64,000 nt of DNA from Rhodanobacter sp. B04 (lineage in GTDB: Bacteria > Pseudomonadota > Gammaproteobacteria > Xanthomonadales > Rhodanobacteraceae), in NCBI RefSeq assembly GCF_002001125.1, contig NZ_MUNV01000006.1:62001-126000 (forward strand), in the 5' to 3' direction. Every line of letters starts with the position of its first letter. Position 1 is the first letter of the stretch. Under the pieces are notes generated by a model, which was not told the origin of the DNA, made no database searches, and worked only from the letters and a program-made list of their open reading frames with translations. Shown in pieces: positions 29,603-38,528 of the stretch. The position numbers were made by a program, and so were the translations under genes.

Positions 29603-30523
29603 ATGGGACGCGTGCCGCTGGGCCTGTTGCAACAGTTCGTGCTGGTCGCTCGGCTGGGCAATCTGTCGCGCGCCGCGACGCAGGCGAATCTCACCGTAAG
29701 TGCGCTCAGTCATCAGATGCGCCAGCTGGAGGAACGGCTGGAACGACGGCTGTTCCAGCGCGGGCCACGCGGGGTGACGCTGACTGTCGATGGTTGCAGC
29801 CTGCTCGAGGCGGTCGGCGAGCATTTCGACGGCATCGAGCATGCGCTCTCGCGCTACCACCTGCGTCGCCACGATGCGCTCACGCTCAGCGCCAGCCCCG
29901 GCATCATGTCGAGCTGGCTGGTGCCGCGACTGCCACGACTGGTCGCGCGGCATCCGGACCTGGAACTCAGCCTGCAGTCGACGTCGGCACTGGTGAATTT
30001 CGAGCGTGAGCCGGTCGATGTCGGCCTGCGCTACGGTCGTGGCGACTGGCCTGGCCTGCATGGCGAGCGGCTGTTTGGTGAATGGATCGCGCCGGTCGCT
30101 GCGCCCGAGCTGGTGGCGCGGATGGAAGGCATCGATCCGCGTGACCTTTCGCGCTGGCCGCTGCTCGGCGAGCCGCCACCGTCCACGCGCTGGAATGACT
30201 GGTTCGCCCGCATCGGTGGCACGCCACCGACGCGCTACGTGGCGCAGTTCGACAGTCTCGATGCGCTGCGTCACGCGGCGCTGGAAGGTCTCGGCGTGGC
30301 ACTGGGGCGGATGGTGACGTCGAAGTCGCTGATCGACGCCGGCCGGCTGCAGGTGCTGGGCGACAACTACCTGGCAGTGAAGGAGGCGTACTGGTTGGTG
30401 TATCCGCCGCGCTCACGGGAGCATCGCGGCCTGCAGCTGTTCCGCGAATGGCTGCTGGCCGAGGCGGACGACTACGGTAGGCAGATGTCGGCGTTTCGGC
30501 CCGATGACACGCCACTGGGCTGA
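29603..30523 (+). CDS. LysR-family transcriptional regulator (GcvA-like)
   Basis: 306 residues. The winged helix-turn-helix spans about 5-64 (LLQQFVLVARLGNLSRAATQANLTVSALSHQMRQLEERL). The effector-binding domain starts near 95 (LTLSASPGIMSSWLVPRLPRL) and contains LQSTSALVNFEREPVDVGLRYGRGDWPGL, a GcvA/AmpR-group pattern. The ATG at 29603 has GAAGG upstream. It is divergent from a 60-residue gene and 71 bases upstream of frmA on the same strand, so either is a plausible target; the effector is unknown. Confidence 0.93.
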   Translation: MGRVPLGLLQQFVLVARLGNLSRAATQANLTVSALSHQMRQLEERLERRLFQRGPRGVTLTVDGCSLLEAVGEHFDGIEHALSRYHLRRHDALTLSASPGIMSSWLVPRLPRLVARHPDLELSLQSTSALVNFEREPVDVGLRYGRGDWPGLHGERLFGEWIAPVAAPELVARMEGIDPRDLSRWPLLGEPPPSTRWNDWFARIGGTPPTRYVAQFDSLDALRHAALEGLGVALGRMVTSKSLIDAGRLQVLGDNYLAVKEAYWLVYPPRSREHRGLQLFREWLLAEADDYGRQMSAFRPDDTPLG

Positions 30524-30591
30524 CGCGGTTTCGCAAAGCGGGCAGACGCGTCATCATCGGGGGTCGTTGCAGAACTATCGTCAGGAGTTGA

Positions 30592-31707
<1,116 letters not shown>

Positions 31708-31836
31708 GCCCAGCCGCGGGGGTGGTCCAAGCCGCTCCCACCACGCACGCAGACGCCTTAGAATGTGCACAGACCGCCGGCCCCATCCTGCCGGTGGCCT
31801 TCATTCATCCATGCCGCATGCCCATAAGGTTGTCCT

Positions 31837-32499
31837 ATGAACCGCACCGCCATCCTCGTCGACGGCGCTTTTTTCCTTGCCCGCTACCGCAAGGTTTACG
31901 GCGAGCGTGACGCGAACGATGCACGCGCCGTGGCGAAGACCGTATTCAGCATGGCGCTGGAGCATCTGAAGGCGGTCGACCGCCCGCGCGAGTCGCTGTA
32001 CCGCATCTTTTTCTACGACTGCCCGCCGCTGGAGAAGAGTTTCCTCAAGCCGGTCAGCGGCGACAGCATCGATTTTGGCCGTACCGGCGCCGCGGCGTTC
32101 CGGCGCGAGCTGCACGACCAGCTGCGCCGCCAGCGCAAGATGGCGCTGCGGCTGGGCCGGCTGGCCGAACGCGGCGAATGGCAGCTCAAGCGCATCGCCT
32201 ATCAGCAGCTGCGCGACGGCAGCCTGCAATGGGACGATCTCGGCGACGAGCATTTCGAGCCGGACATGCGTCAGACCCAGGTCGACATGAAGATCGGCAT
32301 CGACATCGCCGCATTGACCTACAAGAAGCTGGTCGACCAGATCATCCTGATCGCCGGCGACGCGGATTTCATCCCGGCGGCAAAGCTGGCGCGCTACGAG
32401 GGCATCGACTTCATCCTCGACCCGATGTGGCAGGGCATCGCGCCGGATCTGCACGAGCATATCGACGGCCTGCAGTCGGTCTGCCCGCGGCCGTTCTGA
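31837..32499 (+). CDS. NYN-domain (PIN-like) putative ribonuclease
   Basis: 220 residues. The NYN/LabA (DUF88-type) fold shows its acidic metal site: Asp9 in TAILVDGAFF, Asp150 and Asp156 in TQVDMKIGIDIAALTYKK, and Asp175 and Asp177 in ILIAGDADFIPAAKLA. The 70-140 segment is a family-specific helical insert. Proteins of this type are predicted Mg-dependent RNases; none of the acidic residues is missing. It stands alone, with only a weak AAGG-type ribosome-binding site. The cellular target is unknown. Confidence 0.88.
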   Translation: MNRTAILVDGAFFLARYRKVYGERDANDARAVAKTVFSMALEHLKAVDRPRESLYRIFFYDCPPLEKSFLKPVSGDSIDFGRTGAAAFRRELHDQLRRQRKMALRLGRLAERGEWQLKRIAYQQLRDGSLQWDDLGDEHFEPDMRQTQVDMKIGIDIAALTYKKLVDQIILIAGDADFIPAAKLARYEGIDFILDPMWQGIAPDLHEHIDGLQSVCPRPF

Positions 32500-32577
32500 C
32501 ACATCTACCGGGTCTGCACATCGCCGGCGCCATGATGGCGTCGAGTCGGGGCGACCGACACGTCCAAGGGGCAATCA

Positions 32578-33528
32578 ATGAATCGCAGGACACAAGCAGC
32601 AAGCATGGGCACGGCGCGTCTGGGCACGACACTGGCGGCGCTGCTGCTGGCGGCCTCTCTGGGCCGGCCGGCCGTGGCCGTCGCGCAAGCGGCACCGGCG
32701 GCCACGGTCGAGTCGGACCAGCCGGCCGACGAACTGGTGCCGCCGACCAGCGCCAGCGATTTCACTTCCGCCCAGCTGGACAGCGTGCTGGCCGGCAACT
32801 GGCGCTCGGCCGCAAACCGTGCGCGCGATGTATATCGCCACCCCAAGGCCACCTTGCAGTTCTTCGGCATCCGGCCGGACCAGACGGTGATCGAGATTAC
32901 CCCCGGCGGCGGCTGGTACAGCGAGATCCTGGTGCCGCTGCTGCACGACAACGGCCACTATGTCGCCGCCGTGCAGGCGCCTGCCGGTGGTGGCGAAGCG
33001 CGTCGCGACGACGACGCCCTGCATCAGAAATTTGCCGCCGATGCGGCGCATTACGGCAATGCGAAGTTCGTCGAGTTCGATCCGAAGGCGCCCGTGTTCG
33101 GTGCGCCCGGCTCGGCCGATCTGGTGCTGACCTTCCGCAACGTGCACAACTGGGTGATGGCGGATACCGCGCCGGCCATGTTCAAGGCGTTCTTCGCGGT
33201 GCTGCGGCCCGGCGGTGTGCTGGGTGTGGTCGATCACCGTGCCGACGACGATGCTTCGCTGGCGACGGTGAAGGGCAGCGGCTACCTGCCGACCCGCTAT
33301 GTAGTGAAACTGGCCACCGAAGCGGGCTTTACCCTGGATGACAGCAGCGAGATCAACGCCAATCCGAGGGACACCAAGGACTATCCGAAAGGGGTGTGGA
33401 CGCTGCCGCCCACGCTCACGCTGGGCGAGCAGGACAAGGCCAAGTACCTGACGATCGGTGAGTCCGACCGGATGACCCTGCGCTTCATCAAGCCGGCGGC
33501 GCCGGTGTCGGCCGCCTCGACGCCCTGA
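32578..33528 (+). CDS. Class I methyltransferase-fold protein with an export signal
   Basis: 316 residues. The N-terminus has basic residues and a hydrophobic run ending [14 protein letters not shown], a Sec-type signal peptide. The rest is a class I Rossmann methyltransferase fold: [22 protein letters not shown] stands for motif I, with the acidic Glu in place, and [15 protein letters not shown] and [12 protein letters not shown] are later motifs. This exported methyltransferase-like group is common in proteobacteria, though S-adenosylmethionine is not known to be available outside the cytoplasm. AAGGGG lies seven bases before the ATG. Confidence 0.85.
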   Translation: MNRRTQAASMGTARLGTTLAALLLAASLGRPAVAVAQAAPAATVESDQPADELVPPTSASDFTSAQLDSVLAGNWRSAANRARDVYRHPKATLQFFGIRPDQTVIEITPGGGWYSEILVPLLHDNGHYVAAVQAPAGGGEARRDDDALHQKFAADAAHYGNAKFVEFDPKAPVFGAPGSADLVLTFRNVHNWVMADTAPAMFKAFFAVLRPGGVLGVVDHRADDDASLATVKGSGYLPTRYVVKLATEAGFTLDDSSEINANPRDTKDYPKGVWTLPPTLTLGEQDKAKYLTIGESDRMTLRFIKPAAPVSAASTP

Positions 33529-33551
33529 GGCATCGTGCGCTGCGCATCGCC

Positions 33552-34088
33552 ATGCTGATCGCATTGAACAAGCCGTATGGCGTGCTGTGCCAGTTCACGG
33601 ATGCGGACGGTCGGCGCACGCTGGCCGAATTCGTCAGGCAAAAAGACGTCTATGCGGCTGGACGGCTGGATCATGACAGCGAAGGGCTTTTGCTGCTGAC
33701 CGACGACGGCGGGCTCGCGCACCGGTTGACCGATCCGCGCCACAAGCGGGCGAAGACCTATCTCGTGCAGGTCGATGGCGAAATCGACGAGGCCGCGCTG
33801 GTGGCGCTGCGCCGCGGGGTGGTGCTGAGCGATGGTCCGACCCTGCCGGTCGCCGCCGAGCTTTCGGTGGAGCCGGACTGGCTGTGGCCGCGTGACCCGC
33901 CGGTGCGTTTCCGCAAGAGCATCCCCACCAGCTGGCTCAGTCTCACCCTGCGCGAAGGCCGCAACCGGCAGGTACGGCGGATGACCGCCGCGGTTGGTTT
34001 TCCTACGCTGCGACTGATACGTGTGCGTATCGGCGAGCACGCGCTGGACGGGTTGGCGCCTGGCGAGACGCGCACGCTGTTGCCGTAA
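33552..34088 (+). CDS. rluE: 23S rRNA pseudouridine synthase RluE-type
   Basis: 178 residues, the small RsuA/RluE group without an S4 domain. It isomerises a uridine in 23S rRNA (U2457 in E. coli for RluE). [20 protein letters not shown] is the typical start, the catalytic Asp40 is in [19 protein letters not shown], and the later motifs are [13 protein letters not shown] and [25 protein letters not shown]. Only 23 bases separate it from the methyltransferase-fold gene, so the two may be co-transcribed. Convergent with tatD. Confidence 0.93.
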   Translation: MLIALNKPYGVLCQFTDADGRRTLAEFVRQKDVYAAGRLDHDSEGLLLLTDDGGLAHRLTDPRHKRAKTYLVQVDGEIDEAALVALRRGVVLSDGPTLPVAAELSVEPDWLWPRDPPVRFRKSIPTSWLSLTLREGRNRQVRRMTAAVGFPTLRLIRVRIGEHALDGLAPGETRTLLP

Positions 34089-34111
34089 GGGGCGCATCCT
34101 GTGCACTCCAA

Positions 34112-34139
34112 GGGATGAGGAGTTGTCAGGCCATCCCTA
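34112..34139. terminator. Short hairpin between rluE and the TatD gene
   Basis: A 7-bp stem AGGGATG / CATCCCT with a 14-base loop sits between the convergent stops and overlaps the last bases of the TatD gene. No T-run follows, so terminator function is uncertain. Confidence 0.35.
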
Positions 34140-34934
34140 GGGGAGCGGCGCCAGACCGAAGAACGCCTCGGCGGTCGCCGTGCTGTTCGCCGCCGTGTCG
34201 GCCACCTGCTCACCACGATCGCGCGCGATCTCCTCGCAGATGTGCTTGAGGTACATCGGCTCGTTGCGCCGGTGCGCCGGTTGCGGCCGTACCGTGCGCG
34301 GCAGCAGGTAGGGCGCATCGGTCTCGATCATCAACCGGTTTGCGGGAATCTCGTGCACCAGTTCGCGCAGATGGGTGCCGCGGCGTTCGTCGCAGATCCA
34401 GCCGGTGATGCCGATGTGGCAGTCCAGCGCAAGATAGTCGCGCAGCGCCTCGCCGCCGTCGGTAAAGCAGTGCACCACGGCGGCCGGCACCTTGTCGCGA
34501 TAGCGCCGCAGCAGCGCGATGAAGTCAGCATGTGCATCGCGCTGGTGGAGAAATAGCGGCATGTGCATATCCACGGCGATCTGCAACTGGCGCTCGAATA
34601 CCTGCAACTGCACTTCGCGTGGCGAATAGTTGCGGTTGTAGTCCAGCCCCGTTTCGCCGATCGCCAGCACCGAAGCATCCCGCGACAACTCGCGCAACAA
34701 CGCATCGGTGGCATCGTCATAGTCGATCGCGTGGTGTGGATGTACGCCTGCCGTGGCGAACAGCTTGCCGGGATGCGCCCTGGCCAGCACCAGCGCCTGC
34801 CTGCTGCTGTCGCGCGAGGCGCCCGTCACGATCATTCGCCCTACACCATGCGTATGCGCACGTTGCAGCACGGCATCGAGGTCAGGGTGGAACGACTCGT
34901 GGCAGAGGTTGGCGCCGATATCTAGTAACTGCAT
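34137..34934 (-). CDS. tatD: TatD-family metal-dependent hydrolase (DNase)
   Basis: 265 residues. TatD-type 3'-5' nuclease/hydrolase of the cytoplasm. Metal-site motifs are seen in ATAGVHPHHAIDYD, AIGETGLDYNRNYSP, PLFLHQRDAH, AVVHCFTDGG and LMIETDAPYLLPRT. Like E. coli TatD itself, it begins LLDIGANLCHESF and lacks the N-terminal HxH seen in YcfH/YjjV. The ATG at 34934 fits the family; an ATG at 34952 would add six residues, and neither has a strong ribosome-binding site. Divergent from the secreted-protein block. Confidence 0.9.
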   Translation of the reverse strand: MQLLDIGANLCHESFHPDLDAVLQRAHTHGVGRMIVTGASRDSSRQALVLARAHPGKLFATAGVHPHHAIDYDDATDALLRELSRDASVLAIGETGLDYNRNYSPREVQLQVFERQLQIAVDMHMPLFLHQRDAHADFIALLRRYRDKVPAAVVHCFTDGGEALRDYLALDCHIGITGWICDERRGTHLRELVHEIPANRLMIETDAPYLLPRTVRPQPAHRRNEPMYLKHICEEIARDRGEQVADTAANSTATAEAFFGLAPLP

Positions 34935-35458
34935 GGGTCTTGGCCGTGACATGACTCCCAATTCTGGCAGACGTCGACCGGTGCACAAGGTCAGGCATGC
35001 CGGCATCGCAACATTTTGCGTGCTTGGTTGGCCGTGAAATTACGTTGACGACCGCAAGAAATTGCTGTTAGTTTCGGTGATGGGATTCGCAGATTTGGAA
35101 ATCGCGGATGGAATGGGGTGGCGATCTTCATATCGGAAATGGAGATCGCGATGACACGGGACTCGCAGCAGGTGAAGACCGTCGATGTCTTGAGCTGATC
35201 GGACATTGCCGGGGGTGAGAGGCGGTATACGGGGGTGGGCGAGTCACGGGGTAGGTGAGTCGTTGGGCGACTTTGGCATGGTCGAAATGTGGCTCGGGCG
35301 CATGCGCAGCGTACTGCTCGCGCGTTCCTCCATTCCTCGGGCGTAGACGCGTGAAGAGTTGATCAAGTTCTGGTGCGCAATACGCGCGCCACGGACAAGT
35401 GCGCTCCATTTTCGGTGCCGGCTTGCGGCGCCTTTTTCAACGGGAGGGTTTTGCATTG
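34935..35458. other. Intergenic region upstream of the peptidase transcription unit
   Basis: About 520 bases without a credible gene, more AT-rich between 35005 and 35160 than the surroundings. It contains the promoter at 35045 and, downstream of it, an inverted repeat GCGATCT / AGATCGC at 35121-35149, which could be an operator or RNA hairpin. The remaining 300 bases would form a long 5' leader, for which I see no recognisable riboswitch. Confidence 0.5.
35045..35074 (+). promoter_or_regulatory. Candidate sigma-70 promoter of the metallopeptidase unit
   Basis: A -35 box TTGACG (35045-35050), 18-base spacer and TAGTTT (35069-35074). The -35 box and spacing are the same as those of the promoter before the subtilase gene (TTGACG, 18, TAGATT), and both are followed within 15 bases by ATTCGCA. 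The start of the first gene is 385 bases downstream. Confidence 0.45.
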
Positions 35459-35911
35459 ATGAAGAACGTAAGGACTCAGGCGGCGGCTGTGATGCTCACA
35501 GGCCTGTTCGCCTGTGCGGCGATCGCCGCCGACAACAAGCCGGTACAGCCAGCACAGCCGGTGGAGACTTCGGTCGCCGGCGGTTCCATGCAGGTCGCCT
35601 TCTTTGATCCGGTCACCAAGAAGCTGCGCGCGCCCACGCCCGAGGAGGCGGCGGCATTCGCCAAGTCGGTGGAACTCAAGCGCCAGCAGCAGGCCTTGCT
35701 GCCCAGCACCAGTGGCCGGCCGCGCACCGAGGCCGAGTCGCTCAAGACACTGCGCAAGGTGCGCGTGAACGGCGTCGAACTGGAGCTGGTGGATACCCCG
35801 GAGAGTGAAATGAGCAATGTGGTCGGCAAGCGCGATGCGCAGGGCCATCTGGTGGTGGTGCACCCGGGTGACAGCGTGCAGCATGCCGTCGCCGCGGAGG
35901 TGACCCAATGA
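35459..35911 (+). CDS. Small exported protein, probably of the post-PEP-CTERM-1 group
   Basis: 150 residues with a signal peptide (MKNVRTQAAAVMLTGLFACAAIAA). The mature part holds AFFDPVTKKLRAPTPEEAAAFA, which resembles the 'DPxTGxLRxPTPEE' core of the post-PEP-CTERM-1 domain, followed by VNGVELELVDTPESEMSNVVGKRDAQGHLVVVH. These proteins are typically encoded beside secreted or PA-domain proteins; their function is unknown. The gene overlaps the next by four bases (ATGA), so the two are translated together. The family call is from memory of the motif and moderately sure. Confidence 0.7.
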   Translation: MKNVRTQAAAVMLTGLFACAAIAADNKPVQPAQPVETSVAGGSMQVAFFDPVTKKLRAPTPEEAAAFAKSVELKRQQQALLPSTSGRPRTEAESLKTLRKVRVNGVELELVDTPESEMSNVVGKRDAQGHLVVVHPGDSVQHAVAAEVTQ

Positions 35912-37929
35912 TCCGTCGCAGCAAGCTTTTCAGCGCCCTGCTGGTTGCGGGCCTGCTGGGTATGGCTGGCAGCGCCGCCGCTGCCGAGATCCAGATCATC
36001 AACAAAGACAAGGCCGGTGTTGGCCTGAACGATACGACGCCAGCCACGCCGGTCGGTGGCAACCAGGGCACCACCCGTGGTCAGCAGGCGCAGATCGTTT
36101 TCAACTTTGCAGCCTATATGTGGGGCGCCGTGCTCAAGAGCACCGTGCCCATTCAGGTCGATGCCAATTTCGGCCCGCTCCAGTGCGACGCCAACGGCAC
36201 GGTGCTGGGTTCGACCGGCACCTTGGGCTACGCGGCCTTCACCGATGCAAACAGCTTGCCGGCAGGCGCGAAGCTGAATCTGTGGTACCCCGGCGCCCTG
36301 GTGAACATGTACCTCGGAACCGATGCGACGCCGACGACGTCCGACATGTCGATGTCGTTCAACGGTGCGCTGGGCACCTCCACCTGTCTGCCGGATTCGG
36401 GTTGGTACTTCGGTCTTGACGGCAATACGCCTGCGGGCAAGTCCAACCTGCTCAATGTGATGCTGCACGAGATGGGCCACGGTCTGGGCTTTGCCGGTCG
36501 CAGCACGCTCAGCAGCGGCGCGCTCTCCGGCAGCCGGAACGACATCTATTCGTCCTACGCTTACGGCAACACCGCCCAGAAGTATTGGGGCGACATGACC
36601 AACGCCCAGCGCAAGGCGGCGGCATTGGACGATGGCAAGCTCGTCTTCCGTGGTCCCAACGTCATGGCAGAAGCGCCGCTGGCGCTGGGTCCGCCGCCGG
36701 TGCTGTTGGCAACTACACCGGGCGGTTCCCTGGGCGGCTTCGAGTATGCAGCTGCCTCGTATGGTCCGGCACCAACCGCGCAGAATTTCTCCGGCAACGT
36801 GGTCGTGGGAATCTCGGGGGCCGATTCGCAAGGCTGCGTTCCGTTTGACAATGCGGCGGCTATTGCAGGACATGTCGCTATCGTCGATCGTGGTACCTGC
36901 AGTTTTCAGCTGAAGTCGGTTAATGCCGAGGCTGCTGGCGCAACGGCCGTGATCCTGGCTAACAACACGACTGGCGTCTTGACCCCGGGTGGCGACGCTA
37001 GTTATGCCAATCCGACTATTCCGACGCTGCTGATCAGCCAGGCCGACGGCGCGACCCTCAAGCAGCACGTCAGTGATGCGTCCGTGAGTCTCGGTTTCGG
37101 CAGCGGTCTTGCCGGCACGGATGCCGCTGGCGCCGTGTTGCTCTATGCGCCGACGACGCTGGCTTCGGGTTCGTCGTTCTCGCATTACGACACCCGTCTG
37201 TCGCCGAATGCGCTGATGGAGTACGCCGAAAGTCCGGACCTGAAAGGTCACATCAACCTGGACCTGACCCCGGCGCTGTTCAAGGACGAGGGCTGGCAGC
37301 TCAACGAAACCGGCCAGATGCTGCTGACCTGCAACACCGGCGTGCCGACCTGGATCCCGGGTGGCATCGTGATCGGCGCCAACGTGTATTCCAATGCCAA
37401 GACGATTGCGGTTTCGGCAGCCCATTTCGGCATTTACCGCACGTCGATGCTGGCCTATGCAGCTGACCTTGCTGCCAAGCAGCTGATCTCGGCACCGCAG
37501 GCCACCAGCCTGAATGCCTGCCTCAGCGACGCCGAATTGCACAATCAGTTCAATGCATGGGGCAATGGCTTGCCTGATCCGTCCGTTCCGACAGGCCCGG
37601 TCGCGGTCCAGCTGACCAACGGGGTTGCCCTGGGCGGCCAGTCCGGTACGGCGGGCGGTTCGAGCCTGTACAAGCTGGACGTACCGGCCGGCGCGCTCGC
37701 GCTGACCTTGCGTACCTTGGGCGGTACCGGTGACGTTTCGCTGTTCGTGAAGGTCGGCGCCGAGCCGTCCGAGACCGACAACGACTTCAAGTCGGTTCAC
37801 GCAGGCACCAACAGCGAGTCGGTTGCTGTCAGCAGGCCGGTGGCGGGCACTTACTACATCAAGGTGGTCGGTGTAACCGCGTTCTCCGGTGTCACGGTGC
37901 AGGGCAGCTTCGTCCAGCCTGCGCAGTAA
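35908..37929 (+). CDS. Secreted zincin metallopeptidase with PA and PPC domains
   Basis: 673 residues. The signal peptide is 1-26 (SALLVAGLLGMAGSAAAA). A zinc-protease core follows with HEMGHGLGF (His187, Glu188, His191), the HExxHxxG zincin motif. A protease-associated (PA) domain lies at about 290-400 (AAAIAGHVAIVDRGTCSFQLKSVNAEAAGATAVILAN). A later SHYDTRLSPNALMEYAES could supply the metzincin-type Met-turn. The C-terminus (about 565-673) is a prepeptidase C-terminal (PPC) beta-sandwich nearly identical to that of the downstream subtilase. PPC domains are often removed after type II secretion. The start codon overlaps the preceding stop. A hairpin terminator follows at 37952. Confidence 0.85.
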   Translation: MIRRSKLFSALLVAGLLGMAGSAAAAEIQIINKDKAGVGLNDTTPATPVGGNQGTTRGQQAQIVFNFAAYMWGAVLKSTVPIQVDANFGPLQCDANGTVLGSTGTLGYAAFTDANSLPAGAKLNLWYPGALVNMYLGTDATPTTSDMSMSFNGALGTSTCLPDSGWYFGLDGNTPAGKSNLLNVMLHEMGHGLGFAGRSTLSSGALSGSRNDIYSSYAYGNTAQKYWGDMTNAQRKAAALDDGKLVFRGPNVMAEAPLALGPPPVLLATTPGGSLGGFEYAAASYGPAPTAQNFSGNVVVGISGADSQGCVPFDNAAAIAGHVAIVDRGTCSFQLKSVNAEAAGATAVILANNTTGVLTPGGDASYANPTIPTLLISQADGATLKQHVSDASVSLGFGSGLAGTDAAGAVLLYAPTTLASGSSFSHYDTRLSPNALMEYAESPDLKGHINLDLTPALFKDEGWQLNETGQMLLTCNTGVPTWIPGGIVIGANVYSNAKTIAVSAAHFGIYRTSMLAYAADLAAKQLISAPQATSLNACLSDAELHNQFNAWGNGLPDPSVPTGPVAVQLTNGVALGGQSGTAGGSSLYKLDVPAGALALTLRTLGGTGDVSLFVKVGAEPSETDNDFKSVHAGTNSESVAVSRPVAGTYYIKVVGVTAFSGVTVQGSFVQPAQ

Positions 37930-37951
37930 GTCAGGCGTATTGGCGAATGCG

Positions 37952-37991
37952 TTGCGCGGGTGCAGGAACTTCGGCTTCTGCACCCGCGCAA
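37952..37991 (+). terminator. Hairpin terminator after the metallopeptidase gene
   Basis: A perfect 14-bp stem (TTGCGCGGGTGCAG / CTGCACCCGCGCAA) with a 12-base loop begins 22 bases after the stop. No clear T-run follows, but the stem is very stable. Confidence 0.65.
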
Positions 37992-38528
37992 TCCGCAGCG
38001 GACGTTTGAGCATGTGCAGGATGTCGTGCTGGCCTGTGCTTTCAACCGCGATGCCATCGCAGGGCCTGGGCATGATCGTGTCGGGCATGCCTGTGAGAAC
38101 GACTGCTGCGGGCTCATCAGGCTGCAACCATTCGCGAACGCACGTTGCAACACCGCATCGGTTTCTGACGAAGCAATGCACGCAACAGAAGCTGCCGATA
38201 TTCAGTGGATATGCGGTTTCCACGTATACGGAAGTCTCGTGGTCACCGGCAGGCGGGTTCGCGGCGTCGTGCAGGCCATCGCGCTGCAGCATGCCCTTAG
38301 CAGATCAGGCTCAGAAAAATCATGCGATTTATCGCAATTTCTCATTGACGCTTGTAAAAATCGAATGCTAGATTCGCAAGACTGTGCGATATCCGCAGGC
38401 GGATCGCATGAACTGGCGGCTGAACTCTTCAGTTGGCGCCAGGCGTGGAACGGGGGTTTCGCGCAGCAGGGTTTCCATCGACGTATCCATGGAAAAAAAC
38501 CATCATCAAAATTCGGGGATCTATCGCA
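37992..38528. other. Intergenic region before the subtilase gene
   Basis: Over 500 bases without a supported gene. The first 300 bases include no structure I can name; a weak antisense frame there has neither a start signal nor a domain. The last 200 bases are AT-rich and carry the subtilase promoter at 38345 with an untranslated leader of about 150 bases. Confidence 0.5.
38345..38374 (+). promoter_or_regulatory. Candidate sigma-70 promoter of the subtilase gene
   Basis: TTGACG (38345-38350), 18-base spacer, TAGATT (38369-38374), inside an AT-rich stretch with AAAAATCG upstream of the -10 box. The -35 box and spacing match the candidate promoter at 35045. Confidence 0.55.

Noticed and set aside
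35476..38292. A 938-residue antisense frame across the metallopeptidase gene
   Set aside because: Both sense genes have signal peptides, domains and a coupled ATGA junction; the antisense frame has none of these.
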